Positions 11,797 through 20,108 of a stretch of DNA of 35,258 bases are shown one piece after another (positions within the stretch are counted from its first letter, which is position 1; each line of letters begins with the position of its first letter). This DNA is from Modestobacter muralis. Its GTDB lineage: Bacteria; Actinomycetota; Actinomycetes; Mycobacteriales; Geodermatophilaceae. Location of the stretch: positions 1 to 35,258 of the forward strand of contig NZ_JAAGWH010000031.1 in NCBI RefSeq assembly GCF_010682105.1, written 5' to 3'. Below the pieces are notes generated by a model, which was not told the origin of the DNA, searched no databases, and saw only the letters and a list, made by a program, of their open reading frames with translations. Position numbers and translations under genes: made by a program.

Positions 11797-12699
11797 TCAG
11801 TCGGGGAGGGTGAACCGGCCGTCCTCGGTCTGCGCGACCAGCCCGTCGACCAGCAGCGAGTCCAGGCAGCGGGACCGCTGGACGGCGTCGTCCCAGACCG
11901 GCGTCAGGGCCTCGGCCGGCACCGGCTCGGACGCCGCCCGCAGCACGTCGAGCAGCCGGCCACGCACCTGCCGGTCGGTGCCGGCGAAGCCCTGTACCCG
12001 GCGTGGTGGCCCGTCGTACGCGGGGGACCCGGCCAGCCGCCAGGCGCAACGGTCCCGGACCGGGCACGCCGGGCAGCGCGGCGTCCCGGCGACGCAGACC
12101 AGGGCGCCGAGCTCCATGACGGCGACGGAGAACCGCACCGCGCGGTCGTGGTCCTCCGGGGCCAGCGCGGCGATGTCGGTCAGGTCGGCGGCCCGCGCCG
12201 GGGCCGCCTCGGCCTGCGCGTGCACCAGCCGGGCCACGACCCGCCGCACGTTGGTGTCCACGACGGGCTGGCGGCGGTGGTGGCCGAAGCAGGACACCGC
12301 CCGCGCTGTGTACGTGCCCACCCCGGGCAGCGCCTCCAGCTCCTCGACCTCGGCCGGCACCAGCCCGCCGTGCCGCTCGGTGACGGCCACGGCCGCCTCA
12401 CGCAGCCGCAGGGCACGGCGGGGGTAGCCGAGCTTCCCCCACGCGCGGATCACCTCGGCCGGGCTGGCCTGGGCCATGGCCGCCGGGGTGGGCCAGCGGG
12501 CCAGCCACTCGCGCCAGACGGGCTCCACCCGCGCCACCGGGGTCTGCTGCAGCATCACCTCGCTGACCAGCACCGCCCACGGGTCGGTCCCGGGAGCGCG
12601 CCACGGCAGGTCGCGGGCCGCACCGGCGTACCAGTCGACGATCACCTCGCCGACCGGGTCACCCGAGGAGCCGGTGGGCGGGGCGGGGAGGGTGCTCAC
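11797..12699 (-). CDS. mutY: A/G-specific adenine glycosylase
   Basis: MutY removes adenine mispaired with 8-oxoguanine, the last safeguard against G-to-T mutations. The 300-residue protein has SEVMLQQT with catalytic Glu47, the helix-hairpin-helix LPGVGTYTA (residues 124-132) and the catalytic Asp148 in VVDTN. The iron-sulphur cluster loop has the spacing C-x6-C-x2-C-x5-C (CVAGTPRCPACPVRDRC). The C-terminal ~65 residues look like a small winged-helix segment instead of the NUDIX-like 8-oxoG recognition domain of E. coli MutY; short forms are common in actinobacteria. The GTG start is at 12699. Position corresponds to Rv3589. Confidence 0.93.
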   Translation of the reverse strand: MSTLPAPPTGSSGDPVGEVIVDWYAGAARDLPWRAPGTDPWAVLVSEVMLQQTPVARVEPVWREWLARWPTPAAMAQASPAEVIRAWGKLGYPRRALRLREAAVAVTERHGGLVPAEVEELEALPGVGTYTARAVSCFGHHRRQPVVDTNVRRVVARLVHAQAEAAPARAADLTDIAALAPEDHDRAVRFSVAVMELGALVCVAGTPRCPACPVRDRCAWRLAGSPAYDGPPRRVQGFAGTDRQVRGRLLDVLRAASEPVPAEALTPVWDDAVQRSRCLDSLLVDGLVAQTEDGRFTLPD

Positions 12700-12869
12700 G
12701 AGCGTCCAGTGTGCCCGGCCCGGACGACGTCCCGAACGGGGTCATCGGACTGCGCGCGTCAGCACGCACCGTCACGCCTCGCCGGGACGGAGTGTCGGCG
12801 GCGCCGCCCGCGGAGGCGCACCCTCGGCGATAGTGGCGTGGCGCCTGCAGCGCGATCCGAGGCGCCGGT

Positions 12870-12884
12870 TAGCGTCGCAGCGTG
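12870..12884 (+). promoter_or_regulatory. Leaderless promoter -10 (TAGCGT, 6 nt before GTG)
   Basis: TAGCGT at 12870-12875 precedes GTG 12882 by 6 nt and no ribosome-binding site is visible. This predicts a leaderless transcript for the exported-protein gene. Confidence 0.5.
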
Positions 12885-13574
12885 CTGCACCCGGTCGGCC
12901 CCCTGCCCGCCGCCGTCTACTGGCGGCGGCGTCTGCTGGCGCTCGGCTGCGCCGTGGGCGTCCTGGGCGGTGGTGGCTGGCTGGGCGCCGCCCTCGCCTC
13001 CGGGAGCCCGGACGGCGACGCCACGGTGGCCGCCCCCTCGAACGACGCCGCGCGCACGACGCCGGGGCTGGAGCAGGTGGTCCCCTCGCTGGCCGCGGTA
13101 CAGGTGCCGACCGCGGCGCCGTCGTCGGCCCCGGCGACGTCCGAGGCCCCGGCGGCCGAGGTGCCCGCGGGCCCGACGGCGGGCGGACCGTGCGGCGACG
13201 ACGCGCTCGGCGTCGAGGTGCGGCCCGACCCGGCCAGCGCCCCGGTGGGCAGCAAGCCGACGTTCCAGCTCGTGGTCACCAACGTCTCGCCGGCCGCCTG
13301 CGTGCGCGCGGTGGACGCGGCGCTGCAGGAGATCATCCTGATCGACGGAGCCGGCGACCGGGTCTGGGGCAGCAACGACTGCTTCCCGGAGACCACCGTG
13401 GAGCAGCGGACCCTGCAGCCGGGGGAGACCGTGGGCTTCCCCGTGCCCTGGAGCGGGCTGACCAGCGAGCCGGGCTGCGCTGCGGGCCGCACCAACCCGC
13501 CCGCCGGCACCTACGTGCTGCGCGGCCGGCTGGACACCAAGGTCAGCCCGGACGCCACCTTCACCCTCACCTGA
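12882..13574 (+). CDS. Membrane-anchored extracytoplasmic protein (Rv3587c-like)
   Basis: The 230-residue protein has a short basic N-terminus (WRRR), one hydrophobic segment (about residues 18-40) that would anchor it, and a long Ala/Pro/Thr/Ser-rich linker to about residue 100. A compact C-terminal domain follows with several cysteines (GPCGDDA, AACVRA, NDCFPE, PGCAAG), which could form disulphides outside the cell. Strand-like segments such as FQLVVTNVSP and GTYVLRGRLDTKVSP suggest an immunoglobulin-like beta-sandwich. It lies between mutY and disA, like Rv3587c in M. tuberculosis, and probably belongs to the same family. Function is unknown. Confidence 0.8.
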   Translation: MLHPVGPLPAAVYWRRRLLALGCAVGVLGGGGWLGAALASGSPDGDATVAAPSNDAARTTPGLEQVVPSLAAVQVPTAAPSSAPATSEAPAAEVPAGPTAGGPCGDDALGVEVRPDPASAPVGSKPTFQLVVTNVSPAACVRAVDAALQEIILIDGAGDRVWGSNDCFPETTVEQRTLQPGETVGFPVPWSGLTSEPGCAAGRTNPPAGTYVLRGRLDTKVSPDATFTLT

Positions 13575-13694
13575 GGACGGACCTCCTCACCGCCCACGGC
13601 TCGCGTCACGACCCTGAAGGGGGCCGGAGCCGCTACGGCCCCGTCCTGAGGCTCGCCCCGAGCGAGCGAGGGGTGAGGGGGACCGGGTCCTCCC
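13575..13694. terminator. Paired convergent post-stop elements between the exported protein gene and disA
   Basis: Two related elements face each other. On + the stop is followed by GGACGGACCTCCTCACC. On - the disA stop is followed by a similar GGAGGACC, CCCCTCACCCC, CTCGCTCGCTCGGGG series. CTCGCCCC/GGGGTGAG arms (13652-13680) and GGGGCCG/CGGCCCC arms (about 13620-13642) can form hairpins. They are best read as opposed terminators from one repeat family. Confidence 0.6.
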
Positions 13695-14777
13695 TCAGCT
13701 GTAGCGGTCGAGGATCGAGGTCTCGGCCAGGCGGGACAGGCCCTCGCGGATGCCGCGCGCCCGGGCCTCGCCGACGCCCTCGACGGCCAGGAGGTCCTCG
13801 ATGGTCGCGGCCAGCAGCTTCTGCAGCCCGCCGAAGTGGGTGACCAGGCGGTCGATGATGCTGGCCGGCAGCCGGGGGACCCGGGCGAGCAGCCGGTAGC
13901 CGCGCGGGCTGACCGGGGAGTCGAGCGCGTCGGGTGAGGTGGGCAGGCCGTAGCAGCGGGCGACCGCGGAGAGGTCGAGCAGCTCGGTGGCGGTCAGCGC
14001 CCGGAGGTCGGTGAGGACCTCCTCGCCGGTGCGGTTGCGGCGACCGCTGGGCAGGTAGTCGCGCACCAGCAGGCCGCGGTCCTCCTCGACCCCGGCGAGC
14101 ATCTCGTCCAGCTGCAGGGCCAGCAGCCGCCCGTCGGTGCCCAGCTCGACGACGAAGCCCTCGATCTCGTCGGCGATCCGCCGCACCATCTCCAGCCGCT
14201 GGCTGACGCTCATCGCGTCCCGGACCGTGACCAGGTCCTCGATCTCCAGCGCCGACAGGGTGCTGGCGACCTCGTCGAGCCGGAGCTTGTACCGCTCCAG
14301 GGCGGCGAGCGCCTGGTTGGCCCGGGCCAGGATCGTCGTGGGGTGCTCCAGGGTGTAGCGCCGCCCGGCCACGTAGACGGAGATGATGTGCATCGACTGG
14401 CTGACCGAGATCACCGGGAAGTCGGTCTGCAGGGCCACGCGCTCGGCGGTGCGGTGCCGGGTGCCCGACTCCTCGGTGGGGATGGTCGGGTCGGGCATGA
14501 GGTGCACCCCGGCCCGCACGATGCGGCTGCCGTCGTAGGAGACGATCACCGCGCCGTCCATCTTGGCCAGCTCGCGCAGGCGGGTGGCCGACAGCGCCAC
14601 GTCGAGGGCGAAGCCGCCGGTGCACAGCGACTCGACCACCCGGTCGTAGCCGAGCACGATCAGCGCACCGGTGCGGCCGGCGAGGATCCGCTCCAGGCCG
14701 TCCCGGAGGGCGGTTCCGGGGGCGATGCGCCCCAACAGGTCCCGCAGCGCGGCCTCGGGGTCCACAGCGGGGGGCAC
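13695..14777 (-). CDS. disA: Diadenylate cyclase DisA (c-di-AMP synthase, DNA scanning protein)
   Basis: DisA makes cyclic di-AMP from two ATP and binds branched DNA as an octamer. The 360-residue protein has the DAC domain with DGA at residues 74-76 and RHR at 107-109, both needed for catalysis. A helical spine (about 150-290) and a C-terminal helix-hairpin-helix DNA-binding domain (ILDRL-type [19 protein letters not shown], then VEGVGEARA) follow. GTG 14777 is chosen over an upstream start at 14843: AGGAG lies 5 nt before it and a TAGAAT -10 lies upstream, inside the longer reading. Length then matches the family. It follows radA, whose product is known to interact with DisA in mycobacteria. 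Confidence 0.95.
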   Translation of the reverse strand: MPPAVDPEAALRDLLGRIAPGTALRDGLERILAGRTGALIVLGYDRVVESLCTGGFALDVALSATRLRELAKMDGAVIVSYDGSRIVRAGVHLMPDPTIPTEESGTRHRTAERVALQTDFPVISVSQSMHIISVYVAGRRYTLEHPTTILARANQALAALERYKLRLDEVASTLSALEIEDLVTVRDAMSVSQRLEMVRRIADEIEGFVVELGTDGRLLALQLDEMLAGVEEDRGLLVRDYLPSGRRNRTGEEVLTDLRALTATELLDLSAVARCYGLPTSPDALDSPVSPRGYRLLARVPRLPASIIDRLVTHFGGLQKLLAATIEDLLAVEGVGEARARGIREGLSRLAETSILDRYS

Positions 14778-14782
14778 GAGCG

Positions 14783-14817
14783 CTCCTGACGGTCGGGCGG
14801 AACAGAGGCCGATTCTA
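14783..14817 (-). promoter_or_regulatory. disA promoter -10 (TAGAAT) and ribosome-binding site (AGGAG)
   Basis: On the minus strand TAGAAT (14817-14812) is followed after 24 nt by AGGAG (14787-14783), which lies 5 nt before GTG 14777. This gives disA its own promoter downstream of radA. No good -35 was found. Confidence 0.6.
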
Positions 14818-14891
14818 CGGGGTGGGGCGCGGCGGGGGATCACCGCAGGTCTCTGCCCGCCGAGCGGGGGCCGGCGGGGGGACCGCGGACG

Positions 14892-16259
14892 TCACCAGAG
14901 CCGGTGGATGGCGCCGGCCAGGTCGGCCACCTCGATCAGCCGGATCCCCTGCGGCGCCGGGCCGGAGTCGACCGGCACGAGGGCGGCGGTGTAGCCCTGC
15001 CGGGCCGCCTCGGCCAGCCGTCGCGCGGTGCCCCCGACCCGGCGGATCTCCCCGGAGAGGCCGACCTCGCCGATGGCCACGAGGCCGGCGGGCAGCGGGC
15101 GGTCCTTGGCTGCGGAGGCGATCGCCAGCGCCAGCGCGAGGTCGGCGGCCGGCTCCAGGATGCGCACGCCGCCCACCGAGGCGGCGAAGACGTCGGCGTC
15201 GGCCAGCTTGACCCCACCGCGCCGCTCGACGACGGCGTTGACCATGGCCACCCGCTGGGAGTCCAGGCCGCTCACCGCCCGGCGCGGGGACCCGCCGCCG
15301 CCCGAGGTGGCCACCAGCGCCTGCACCTCGGCCAGCAGCGGGCGGCTGCCCTCCATGGTCACCGTGACGCAGCTGCCGGGCACCGGGGCCGAACGGCGGG
15401 AGACGAACAGGTGCGAGGGGTCGGGCACGCCCACGACGCCGCCGTCGCCGATCTCGAAGCAGCCGATCTCGTCGGCCGGGCCGAACCGGTTCTTCGTGGC
15501 CCGCACCAGCCGCAGCGTGGAGTGCCGCTCGCCGTCGAAGGAGATGACCACGTCGACCAGGTGCTCCAGCGCCCGCGGCCCGGCGATGGCGCCGTCCTTG
15601 GTGACGTGGCCGACCAGGATGGTGGTCATGTTGCGCGCCTTGGCCACGGCGCTGAGGGCGCTGGCGACCGCGCGGACCTGGGTGGCGCCGCCGTCGGTGC
15701 CGTCGACCGCAGGGGAGCGGACGGTCTGGACGCTGTCGAGCACCAGCAGCGTGGGGTTCACGTCCTCGACATGGGACAGGACCGCGGACAGCTCGGTCTC
15801 CGCGGCGAGGTAGAGCTCGTCGTGCAGGGCGCCGATCCGCTCGGCGCGCAGCCGGACCTGGGCTGCGGACTCCTCGCCGGACACGACCAGCGTGGGGCCG
15901 TTGGCCGCAGCCACCCGGTGGGCGACCTCCAGCAGCAGCGTGGACTTGCCCACGCCGGGCTCACCGGCGACGAGCAGCACCGCGCCGGGGACCAGGCCAC
16001 CGCCCAGCACGCGGTCGAACTCGGGGATGCCGGTGGGCACCGCGTGGGCGCCGGCCAGCTCGACCTGCCCGATGGGGAGGGCGCGGGAGCTGACCGGGCC
16101 GGCCGCCACCGCGCGCAGCGGGGACGAGCCGACACCGCCGATCTCCTGGACGGTGCCCCAGGCCTGGCACTCCGGGCAGCGGCCGACCCACTTGGCCGAG
16201 GAGTAACCGCACTCGGTGCAGCGGTGGGCGGGGCGGGACTTCACACCAGGAGCGGGCAC
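14892..16259 (-). CDS. radA: DNA repair protein RadA (Sms)
   Basis: RadA is a RecA-like branch-migration motor in recombinational repair. The 455-residue protein starts with a four-cysteine zinc finger (CTECG...CPEC, about residues 14-31). The RecA-like core has Walker A GEPGVGKST, the LLVLDSVQT Walker B and the family-specific KNRFG motif. A C-terminal Lon-protease-like domain (MVNAVVERRGG, DADVFAASVGG, GLSGEIRRV) follows. GTG 16259 is used; GTG 16244 (start VKSRPAHRC) would also give a normal RadA N-terminus, so the start is open by five codons. A hairpin separates it from lpqE upstream. The order lpqE-radA-disA matches M. tuberculosis. Confidence 0.95.
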   Translation of the reverse strand: MPAPGVKSRPAHRCTECGYSSAKWVGRCPECQAWGTVQEIGGVGSSPLRAVAAGPVSSRALPIGQVELAGAHAVPTGIPEFDRVLGGGLVPGAVLLVAGEPGVGKSTLLLEVAHRVAAANGPTLVVSGEESAAQVRLRAERIGALHDELYLAAETELSAVLSHVEDVNPTLLVLDSVQTVRSPAVDGTDGGATQVRAVASALSAVAKARNMTTILVGHVTKDGAIAGPRALEHLVDVVISFDGERHSTLRLVRATKNRFGPADEIGCFEIGDGGVVGVPDPSHLFVSRRSAPVPGSCVTVTMEGSRPLLAEVQALVATSGGGGSPRRAVSGLDSQRVAMVNAVVERRGGVKLADADVFAASVGGVRILEPAADLALALAIASAAKDRPLPAGLVAIGEVGLSGEIRRVGGTARRLAEAARQGYTAALVPVDSGPAPQGIRLIEVADLAGAIHRLW

Positions 16260-16297
16260 GCCGTCAGGGTGTCAGCGGGGTACGACAGTTCCCGGGA

Positions 16298-16329
16298 GGG
16301 CGACCCCGGATGAGGCGACGGGGTCGCCC
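16298..16329 (-). terminator. Hairpin between lpqE and radA
   Basis: GGGCGACCCCG (16298-16308) is perfectly complementary to 16319-16329 around a 10-nt loop. It begins 6 bp after the lpqE stop on the minus strand, so lpqE is probably not co-transcribed strongly with radA. Confidence 0.75.
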
Positions 16330-16335
16330 CGGAGG

Positions 16336-16929
16336 TCACGGGGCGCTGCCGCCGCCCTGCTGCTCCTCTTCCTCCTCCGGCTGGAAGTCGAAGGCCTCGC
16401 CGCGGGGCAGGTCGCGCTGGGACACGCCCACCGGCACGGGCACGGTGACGTCACCGGACTCGGTGAAGGAGAAGGTCACGTCGACGTAGTCGCCGACCTG
16501 CAGCTCCTCGGACAGCCCGACGAGGGTGACCGCGGGGCCCTGGCCGTTGCTGAGGAACAGCGTCCCGTCGGCCGGCACGGGCAGCGAGATGCCCGCGGGC
16601 GCGGCACCGTCGGCCGGCTCCTCGGCGTTCGGGTCGACCACCTCGACGTCCTCGAAGGACTCGCCGCTGATGCCGACGAGGGTGTCCTCGGTGTCGGCGG
16701 TGCTGACGACCGCGCCCAGCAGGCGGGCCTCGCTGCCGCTGGGGTAGGTGCCGCCGGTCGGGTAGGGCAGCTCCAGGGCACGGAGGCTGATCGGGCCGAC
16801 GTCCATCTGGGCGCCGAAGTTCTGCTCCTGGGTGTTCGTCTGGGTCACCTGCCCGGCGCTGCAGGCCGACAGCACCACGGGGGCGAGCAGCAGGGCACCG
16901 ATGGCAGCAGCGCGCGGTGCGCGGATCAC
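16336..16929 (-). CDS. LpqE-like lipoprotein (PCu(A)C-type fold possible)
   Basis: The 197-residue precursor has a lipoprotein signal peptide: positive start (MIRAPR), hydrophobic core and the lipobox LSAC with the lipidated Cys at residue 23. The mature part has beta-rich segments (DVGPISLRALELP, GTLFLSNGQGP, DYVDVTFSFTESGDVTVPVPV) and an acidic Glu-rich C-terminus followed by QQGGG. The position beside radA, disA and carD matches LpqE (Rv3584). LpqE proteins have been grouped with the copper chaperone PCu(A)C superfamily, but I do not see the clear Met/His copper motif here, so metal binding is unproven. GTG 16929 is chosen because GGAGG lies 8 nt upstream. A TACGAT -10 lies about 60 bp upstream of it. 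Confidence 0.82.
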   Translation of the reverse strand: MIRAPRAAAIGALLLAPVVLSACSAGQVTQTNTQEQNFGAQMDVGPISLRALELPYPTGGTYPSGSEARLLGAVVSTADTEDTLVGISGESFEDVEVVDPNAEEPADGAAPAGISLPVPADGTLFLSNGQGPAVTLVGLSEELQVGDYVDVTFSFTESGDVTVPVPVGVSQRDLPRGEAFDFQPEEEEEQQGGGSAP

Positions 16930-17031
16930 AGCGTCGACCTCCAGGGACGTGCCGTCCGCTCCGGGGAGGAGCGGCACGAGTCGCGCAGATCGTAACGGTC
17001 CACCCAGGATGTCCGCTGGGAGGTGAGGGAC

Positions 17032-18597
17032 ATGGCGGTACGGACCGACAGCACGATGCCCGGCGACGGTGACCCGGCACTGGGCGAGTTCCCTGCTCAG
17101 GCGCCCGGCACGAGGCGCTGGCTGTTCGCCGACCAGCTGGGGCCGCACTTCCTCGACGCGCCGGACCAGCCGGTCCTGCTGATCGAGTCCAGGGGCGTGT
17201 TCCGGCGGCGGCGGTTCCACCGGCAGAAGGCGCACCTGCTGCTGTCGGCGCTCCGGCACCGCGCGGCCGAGCTCGGGGACCAGGCGGTCTTCCTGCAGAC
17301 CGACAGCTATGCCGAGGCCCTCGACCAGGTGCACGAGCCGTTGTCGGTGTGCGCGCCCACGACCTGGCCGGCCCGCGACTTCGTCCTCCGCCGTCCCGGC
17401 GTGACCGTGCTGGAGGCGCGCGGGTTCGTCACCCGGCAGGCGGACTTCCGCCGCTGGGCGGGCGGCCGGGGGCGCCAGCGGCTGCTGATGGACGACTTCT
17501 ACCGGGTGGCCCGCCGCGTCCACGACGTCCTGATGGACGGCGACCAGCCCGCCGGGGGCACCTGGAACCTCGACCACGACAACCGGCAGCCCCCGCCCGC
17601 CGACGGCCGGGTCGGCGTCCCGGCGCCGTGGATGCCGGTCGAGGACGAGATCGACGCGCAGGTGCGCGCCGACCTCGACGCCTGGGAGGCCGCCGGCGAC
17701 GTCTCCTTCGTCGGGTCCGACGGACCGCGGCTGTTCCCGGTCACCCACGCCGAGACCCAGGAACGGCTGGAGGACTTCCTCACCCACCGGCTGCGCGCCT
17801 TCGGTCCGCACGAGGACGCGATGCTCAGCGGCGACCCCTGGCTGGCCCACTCGATGATGTCGGTGTCGCTGAACCTCGGGCTGGTCGACCCCGCCGACGT
17901 CGTCCACCGCGCGGACGCCGCGTGGCGGGAGTCCGTGGCCGCCGGGGACCCGCTGCCGCTGAACTCGGTGGAGGGCTTCGTCCGCCAGGTCATGGGCTGG
18001 CGGGACTGGATCTGGCACCTGTACTGGCAACTGGGCCGCGAGTACCGGCACGGCAACGCCCTCGACGCCCACGAGGAGGTGCCGGGCTGGATGGGCGAGC
18101 TGGAGGCCGAGGCGGTCGACGCGAACTGCCTGTCCTCGGTGCTCTCCGACGTCCGGGAGCGGGGCTGGGTGCACCACATCCCGCGGCTGATGGTGCTGGG
18201 CAACTACGCGCTGCAGCGCGGCATCGAGCCGCTGGCCATCACCGACTGGTTCCACCGCATGTTCCTCGACGGCTACGACTGGGTGATGGTCGCCAACGTG
18301 GTGGGGATGAGCCAGCACGCCGACGGTGGGGTGCTGGCCACCAAGCCCTACGCCGCCGGCGGGGCCTACATCGACCGGATGAGCGACTACTGCGGCGGCT
18401 GCCGGTACGACCCGAAGAAGCGGGTGGGGGAGGACGCCTGCCCCTTCACCGCCGGCTACTGGGCCTTCCTGGAGCGCAACCGGGAGCGGCTGGCCGCCAA
18501 CCAGCGGATGCGCCAGCCGCTGACCGGTCTCACCCGGCTCAAGGACCTCGACCTCGTCGTCGACCAGGAGCGGCGGCGCGGCACCGACGCCCCCTAG
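17032..18597 (+). CDS. FeS-containing cryptochrome/photolyase family protein (FeS-BCP, PhrB/CryB-like)
   Basis: Members repair (6-4) photoproducts with blue light and carry FAD, a lumazine-type antenna and a 4Fe-4S cluster. The 521-residue protein starts with WLFADQLGPHF and has the C-terminal family core (WHLYWQLGREY, WVHHIPRLMVLGN, MFLDGYDWVMVANV, MSDYCGGCRYDP). Four cysteines at residues 366, 454, 457 and 470 are spaced 88, 3 and 13 apart. This is the same spacing I remember for the cluster ligands of Agrobacterium PhrB (350, 438, 441, 454). The cluster is therefore almost certainly present. ATG 17032 has GGGAGG 8 nt upstream. Its stop overlaps that of the convergent prenyltransferase gene. 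It is absent from this position in M. tuberculosis. Confidence 0.93.
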   Translation: MAVRTDSTMPGDGDPALGEFPAQAPGTRRWLFADQLGPHFLDAPDQPVLLIESRGVFRRRRFHRQKAHLLLSALRHRAAELGDQAVFLQTDSYAEALDQVHEPLSVCAPTTWPARDFVLRRPGVTVLEARGFVTRQADFRRWAGGRGRQRLLMDDFYRVARRVHDVLMDGDQPAGGTWNLDHDNRQPPPADGRVGVPAPWMPVEDEIDAQVRADLDAWEAAGDVSFVGSDGPRLFPVTHAETQERLEDFLTHRLRAFGPHEDAMLSGDPWLAHSMMSVSLNLGLVDPADVVHRADAAWRESVAAGDPLPLNSVEGFVRQVMGWRDWIWHLYWQLGREYRHGNALDAHEEVPGWMGELEAEAVDANCLSSVLSDVRERGWVHHIPRLMVLGNYALQRGIEPLAITDWFHRMFLDGYDWVMVANVVGMSQHADGGVLATKPYAAGGAYIDRMSDYCGGCRYDPKKRVGEDACPFTAGYWAFLERNRERLAANQRMRQPLTGLTRLKDLDLVVDQERRRGTDAP

Positions 18598-19454
18598 GTG
18601 AGCGCCGCCCCGCCGGACAGCAGCAGGAGGACGTCGAGCACCGTCAGCAGCAGGACGGCGGGGAAGGCCAGCCGCCGGCCGCGGGGGCTGCCGGCCAGCG
18701 CGGCGACCACCACGGCCGGGACGGCGACCACGCAGACCAGCCAGCCGCGCAGCCCCGGCGTGCCGTCGGGGCCGAACACCAGCAGCAGCGCGGAGGCGCC
18801 CAGCAGCAGGGCCCCGGCGACCGCCGAGGGCACCGGGCCGACCCGGTGCGGCAGCCCGCGCACCCCGGTGGCCAGGTCGTCGGCGACGTCGGGGGCCACG
18901 TTGGCCACGTGGGCGGCCCCGCCGAGCGCGGCGCCGGCGGCGACGAGCCACCACGGCGCCCCGGGCGTCCCCGGCGCCACGGCCACCACGCCGGCCGGCA
19001 GCGCGCCGAAGCCGGTCAGGTAGGGCAGCGGGGAGAGCGCGGTGCGCTTGAGGCCGGCGTCGTAGGCCAGCCCGCTGGCCACCAGCACGAGCAGCAGCAG
19101 GCCGGGGACGACGCCCAGCGCGAGGGAGGTGACGACCGTGACGACGGCGGCCGCGACCGTCGCGGTGCGCAGCTGGCCGGGGGTGACGGAGCCCTGCACG
19201 ACCGGCTTGTCGGTGCGGCCGACGGCGCGGTCCCGGTCGGCGTCCAGCCAGTCGTTGCACCAGCCGATGGCGGCCTGACCTGCGCCGACGGCCACCCCGA
19301 CCAACACCGTGCGCCCGGCCGGGACACCGGCGGCCACGGCGAGCAGCACGGCGACGGTCGTGACCGCCAGCGTGGGCTCCAGGTGCGTCGCGCGGGCGAG
19401 CGCCAGGGCCGTCCGGGGCGCCCCCGGACTCCCCGTTCCGCTGTGCAACTGCAC
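18594..19454 (-). CDS. UbiA-family prenyltransferase
   Basis: UbiA enzymes attach isoprenoid chains to aromatic or other acceptors inside the membrane. With GTG 19454 the protein has 286 residues and about eight to nine hydrophobic segments. The first Asp-rich motif is NDWLDADRD followed by RTDKP. The second is weaker: NVAPDVADD with a downstream LPHR. The acceptor and prenyl donor cannot be told; it is not a clear MenA. AGGAG lies 10 nt upstream of GTG 19454. A longer reading to ATG 19541 would run into the carD promoter dyad and adds a hydrophilic stretch, so I prefer the shorter form. It is convergent with the photolyase gene and divergent from carD. Confidence 0.85.
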   Translation of the reverse strand: MQLHSGTGSPGAPRTALALARATHLEPTLAVTTVAVLLAVAAGVPAGRTVLVGVAVGAGQAAIGWCNDWLDADRDRAVGRTDKPVVQGSVTPGQLRTATVAAAVVTVVTSLALGVVPGLLLLVLVASGLAYDAGLKRTALSPLPYLTGFGALPAGVVAVAPGTPGAPWWLVAAGAALGGAAHVANVAPDVADDLATGVRGLPHRVGPVPSAVAGALLLGASALLLVFGPDGTPGLRGWLVCVVAVPAVVVAALAGSPRGRRLAFPAVLLLTVLDVLLLLSGGAALT

Positions 19455-19455
19455 A
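19442..19455. promoter_or_regulatory. Perfect dyad TGTGCA-AC-TGCACA over the prenyltransferase start
   Basis: A 6+2+6 perfect palindrome covers the proposed GTG start of the UbiA-type gene. It could be a regulator site or chance. Confidence 0.35.
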
Positions 19456-19534
19456 CCGACCACGCTCCTGTCAACCCCCGACTGACCACGATCACGCCGC
19501 TGACCAGCACTTTTGTCGGACTCTGACGAGCCGG

Positions 19535-19557
19535 ACGGCATTCTGCCGTGGTAACCT
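19535..19557 (+). promoter_or_regulatory. carD promoter: ACGGCA-TTC-TGCCGT dyad plus TAACCT -10
   Basis: A perfect 6+3+6 dyad (19535-19549) ends 2 bp before TAACCT (19552-19557), a TAnnnT -10. Transcription would start near 19564, leaving a leader of about 20 nt containing AAAGGGG before ATG 19585. The GTG at 19561 is therefore unlikely to be the start. The same -10 TAACCT occurs before the tRNA at 29022. Confidence 0.55.
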
Positions 19558-19584
19558 GGGGTGAGCGAAAGGGGTCACATACAC

Positions 19585-20067
19585 ATGGGCTTCACTGTTG
19601 GCGAGACCGTTGTCTACCCGCACCACGGCGCGGCGCTCATCGAGGCGATCGAGCAGCGCACCATCAAGGGCGTCGAGAAGTCCTACCTCGTGCTGAAGGT
19701 CGCCCAGGGCGACCTCACGGTCCGGGTGCCGGCGGACAACGCCGAGATCGTCGGTGTCCGTGACGTCGTCGGACAGGAGGGCCTGGACAAGGTCTTCGAG
19801 GTCCTGCGTGCGCCGCACACCGAGGAGCCGACCAACTGGTCGCGGCGGTACAAGGCCAACCTCGAGAAGCTGGCCTCCGGCGACGTGAACAAGGTCGCCG
19901 AGGTCGTGCGTGACCTCTGGCGTCGCGACAAGGACCGCGGCCTGTCCGCCGGGGAGAAGCGCATGCTCTCCAAGGCGCGTCAGATCCTGGTCAGCGAGCT
20001 CGCGCTCGCTGAGGGCACCAACGAGGACAAGGCCGAGATCCTGCTCGACGAGGTCCTGGCTTCCTGA
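19585..20067 (+). CDS. carD: CarD RNA-polymerase-binding transcription regulator
   Basis: CarD binds the RNA polymerase beta subunit and stabilises open complexes, notably at rRNA promoters. The 160-residue protein is very close to mycobacterial Car[16 protein letters not shown], then [24 protein letters not shown] in the RNAP-interacting domain. The C-terminal helical DNA-binding domain has [19 protein letters not shown] and VVRDLWRRD. The conserved Trp in that helical domain is present (TNW). ATG 19585 gives the canonical N-terminus and has a purine-rich ribosome site. The next gene, ispD, lies 53 bp on, as in Rv3583c-Rv3582c. Confidence 0.97.
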   Translation: MGFTVGETVVYPHHGAALIEAIEQRTIKGVEKSYLVLKVAQGDLTVRVPADNAEIVGVRDVVGQEGLDKVFEVLRAPHTEEPTNWSRRYKANLEKLASGDVNKVAEVVRDLWRRDKDRGLSAGEKRMLSKARQILVSELALAEGTNEDKAEILLDEVLAS

Positions 20068-20108
20068 GCACCGAGCACCAGGGCGCCGGTCTTCCCGTCG
20101 GCGCTCCC

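Noticed and set aside
19561-19584. GTG start for carD giving eight extra residues
   Set aside because: It lies only 3 nt after the TAACCT -10, so it would probably not be in the mRNA; ATG 19585 gives the canonical CarD start.
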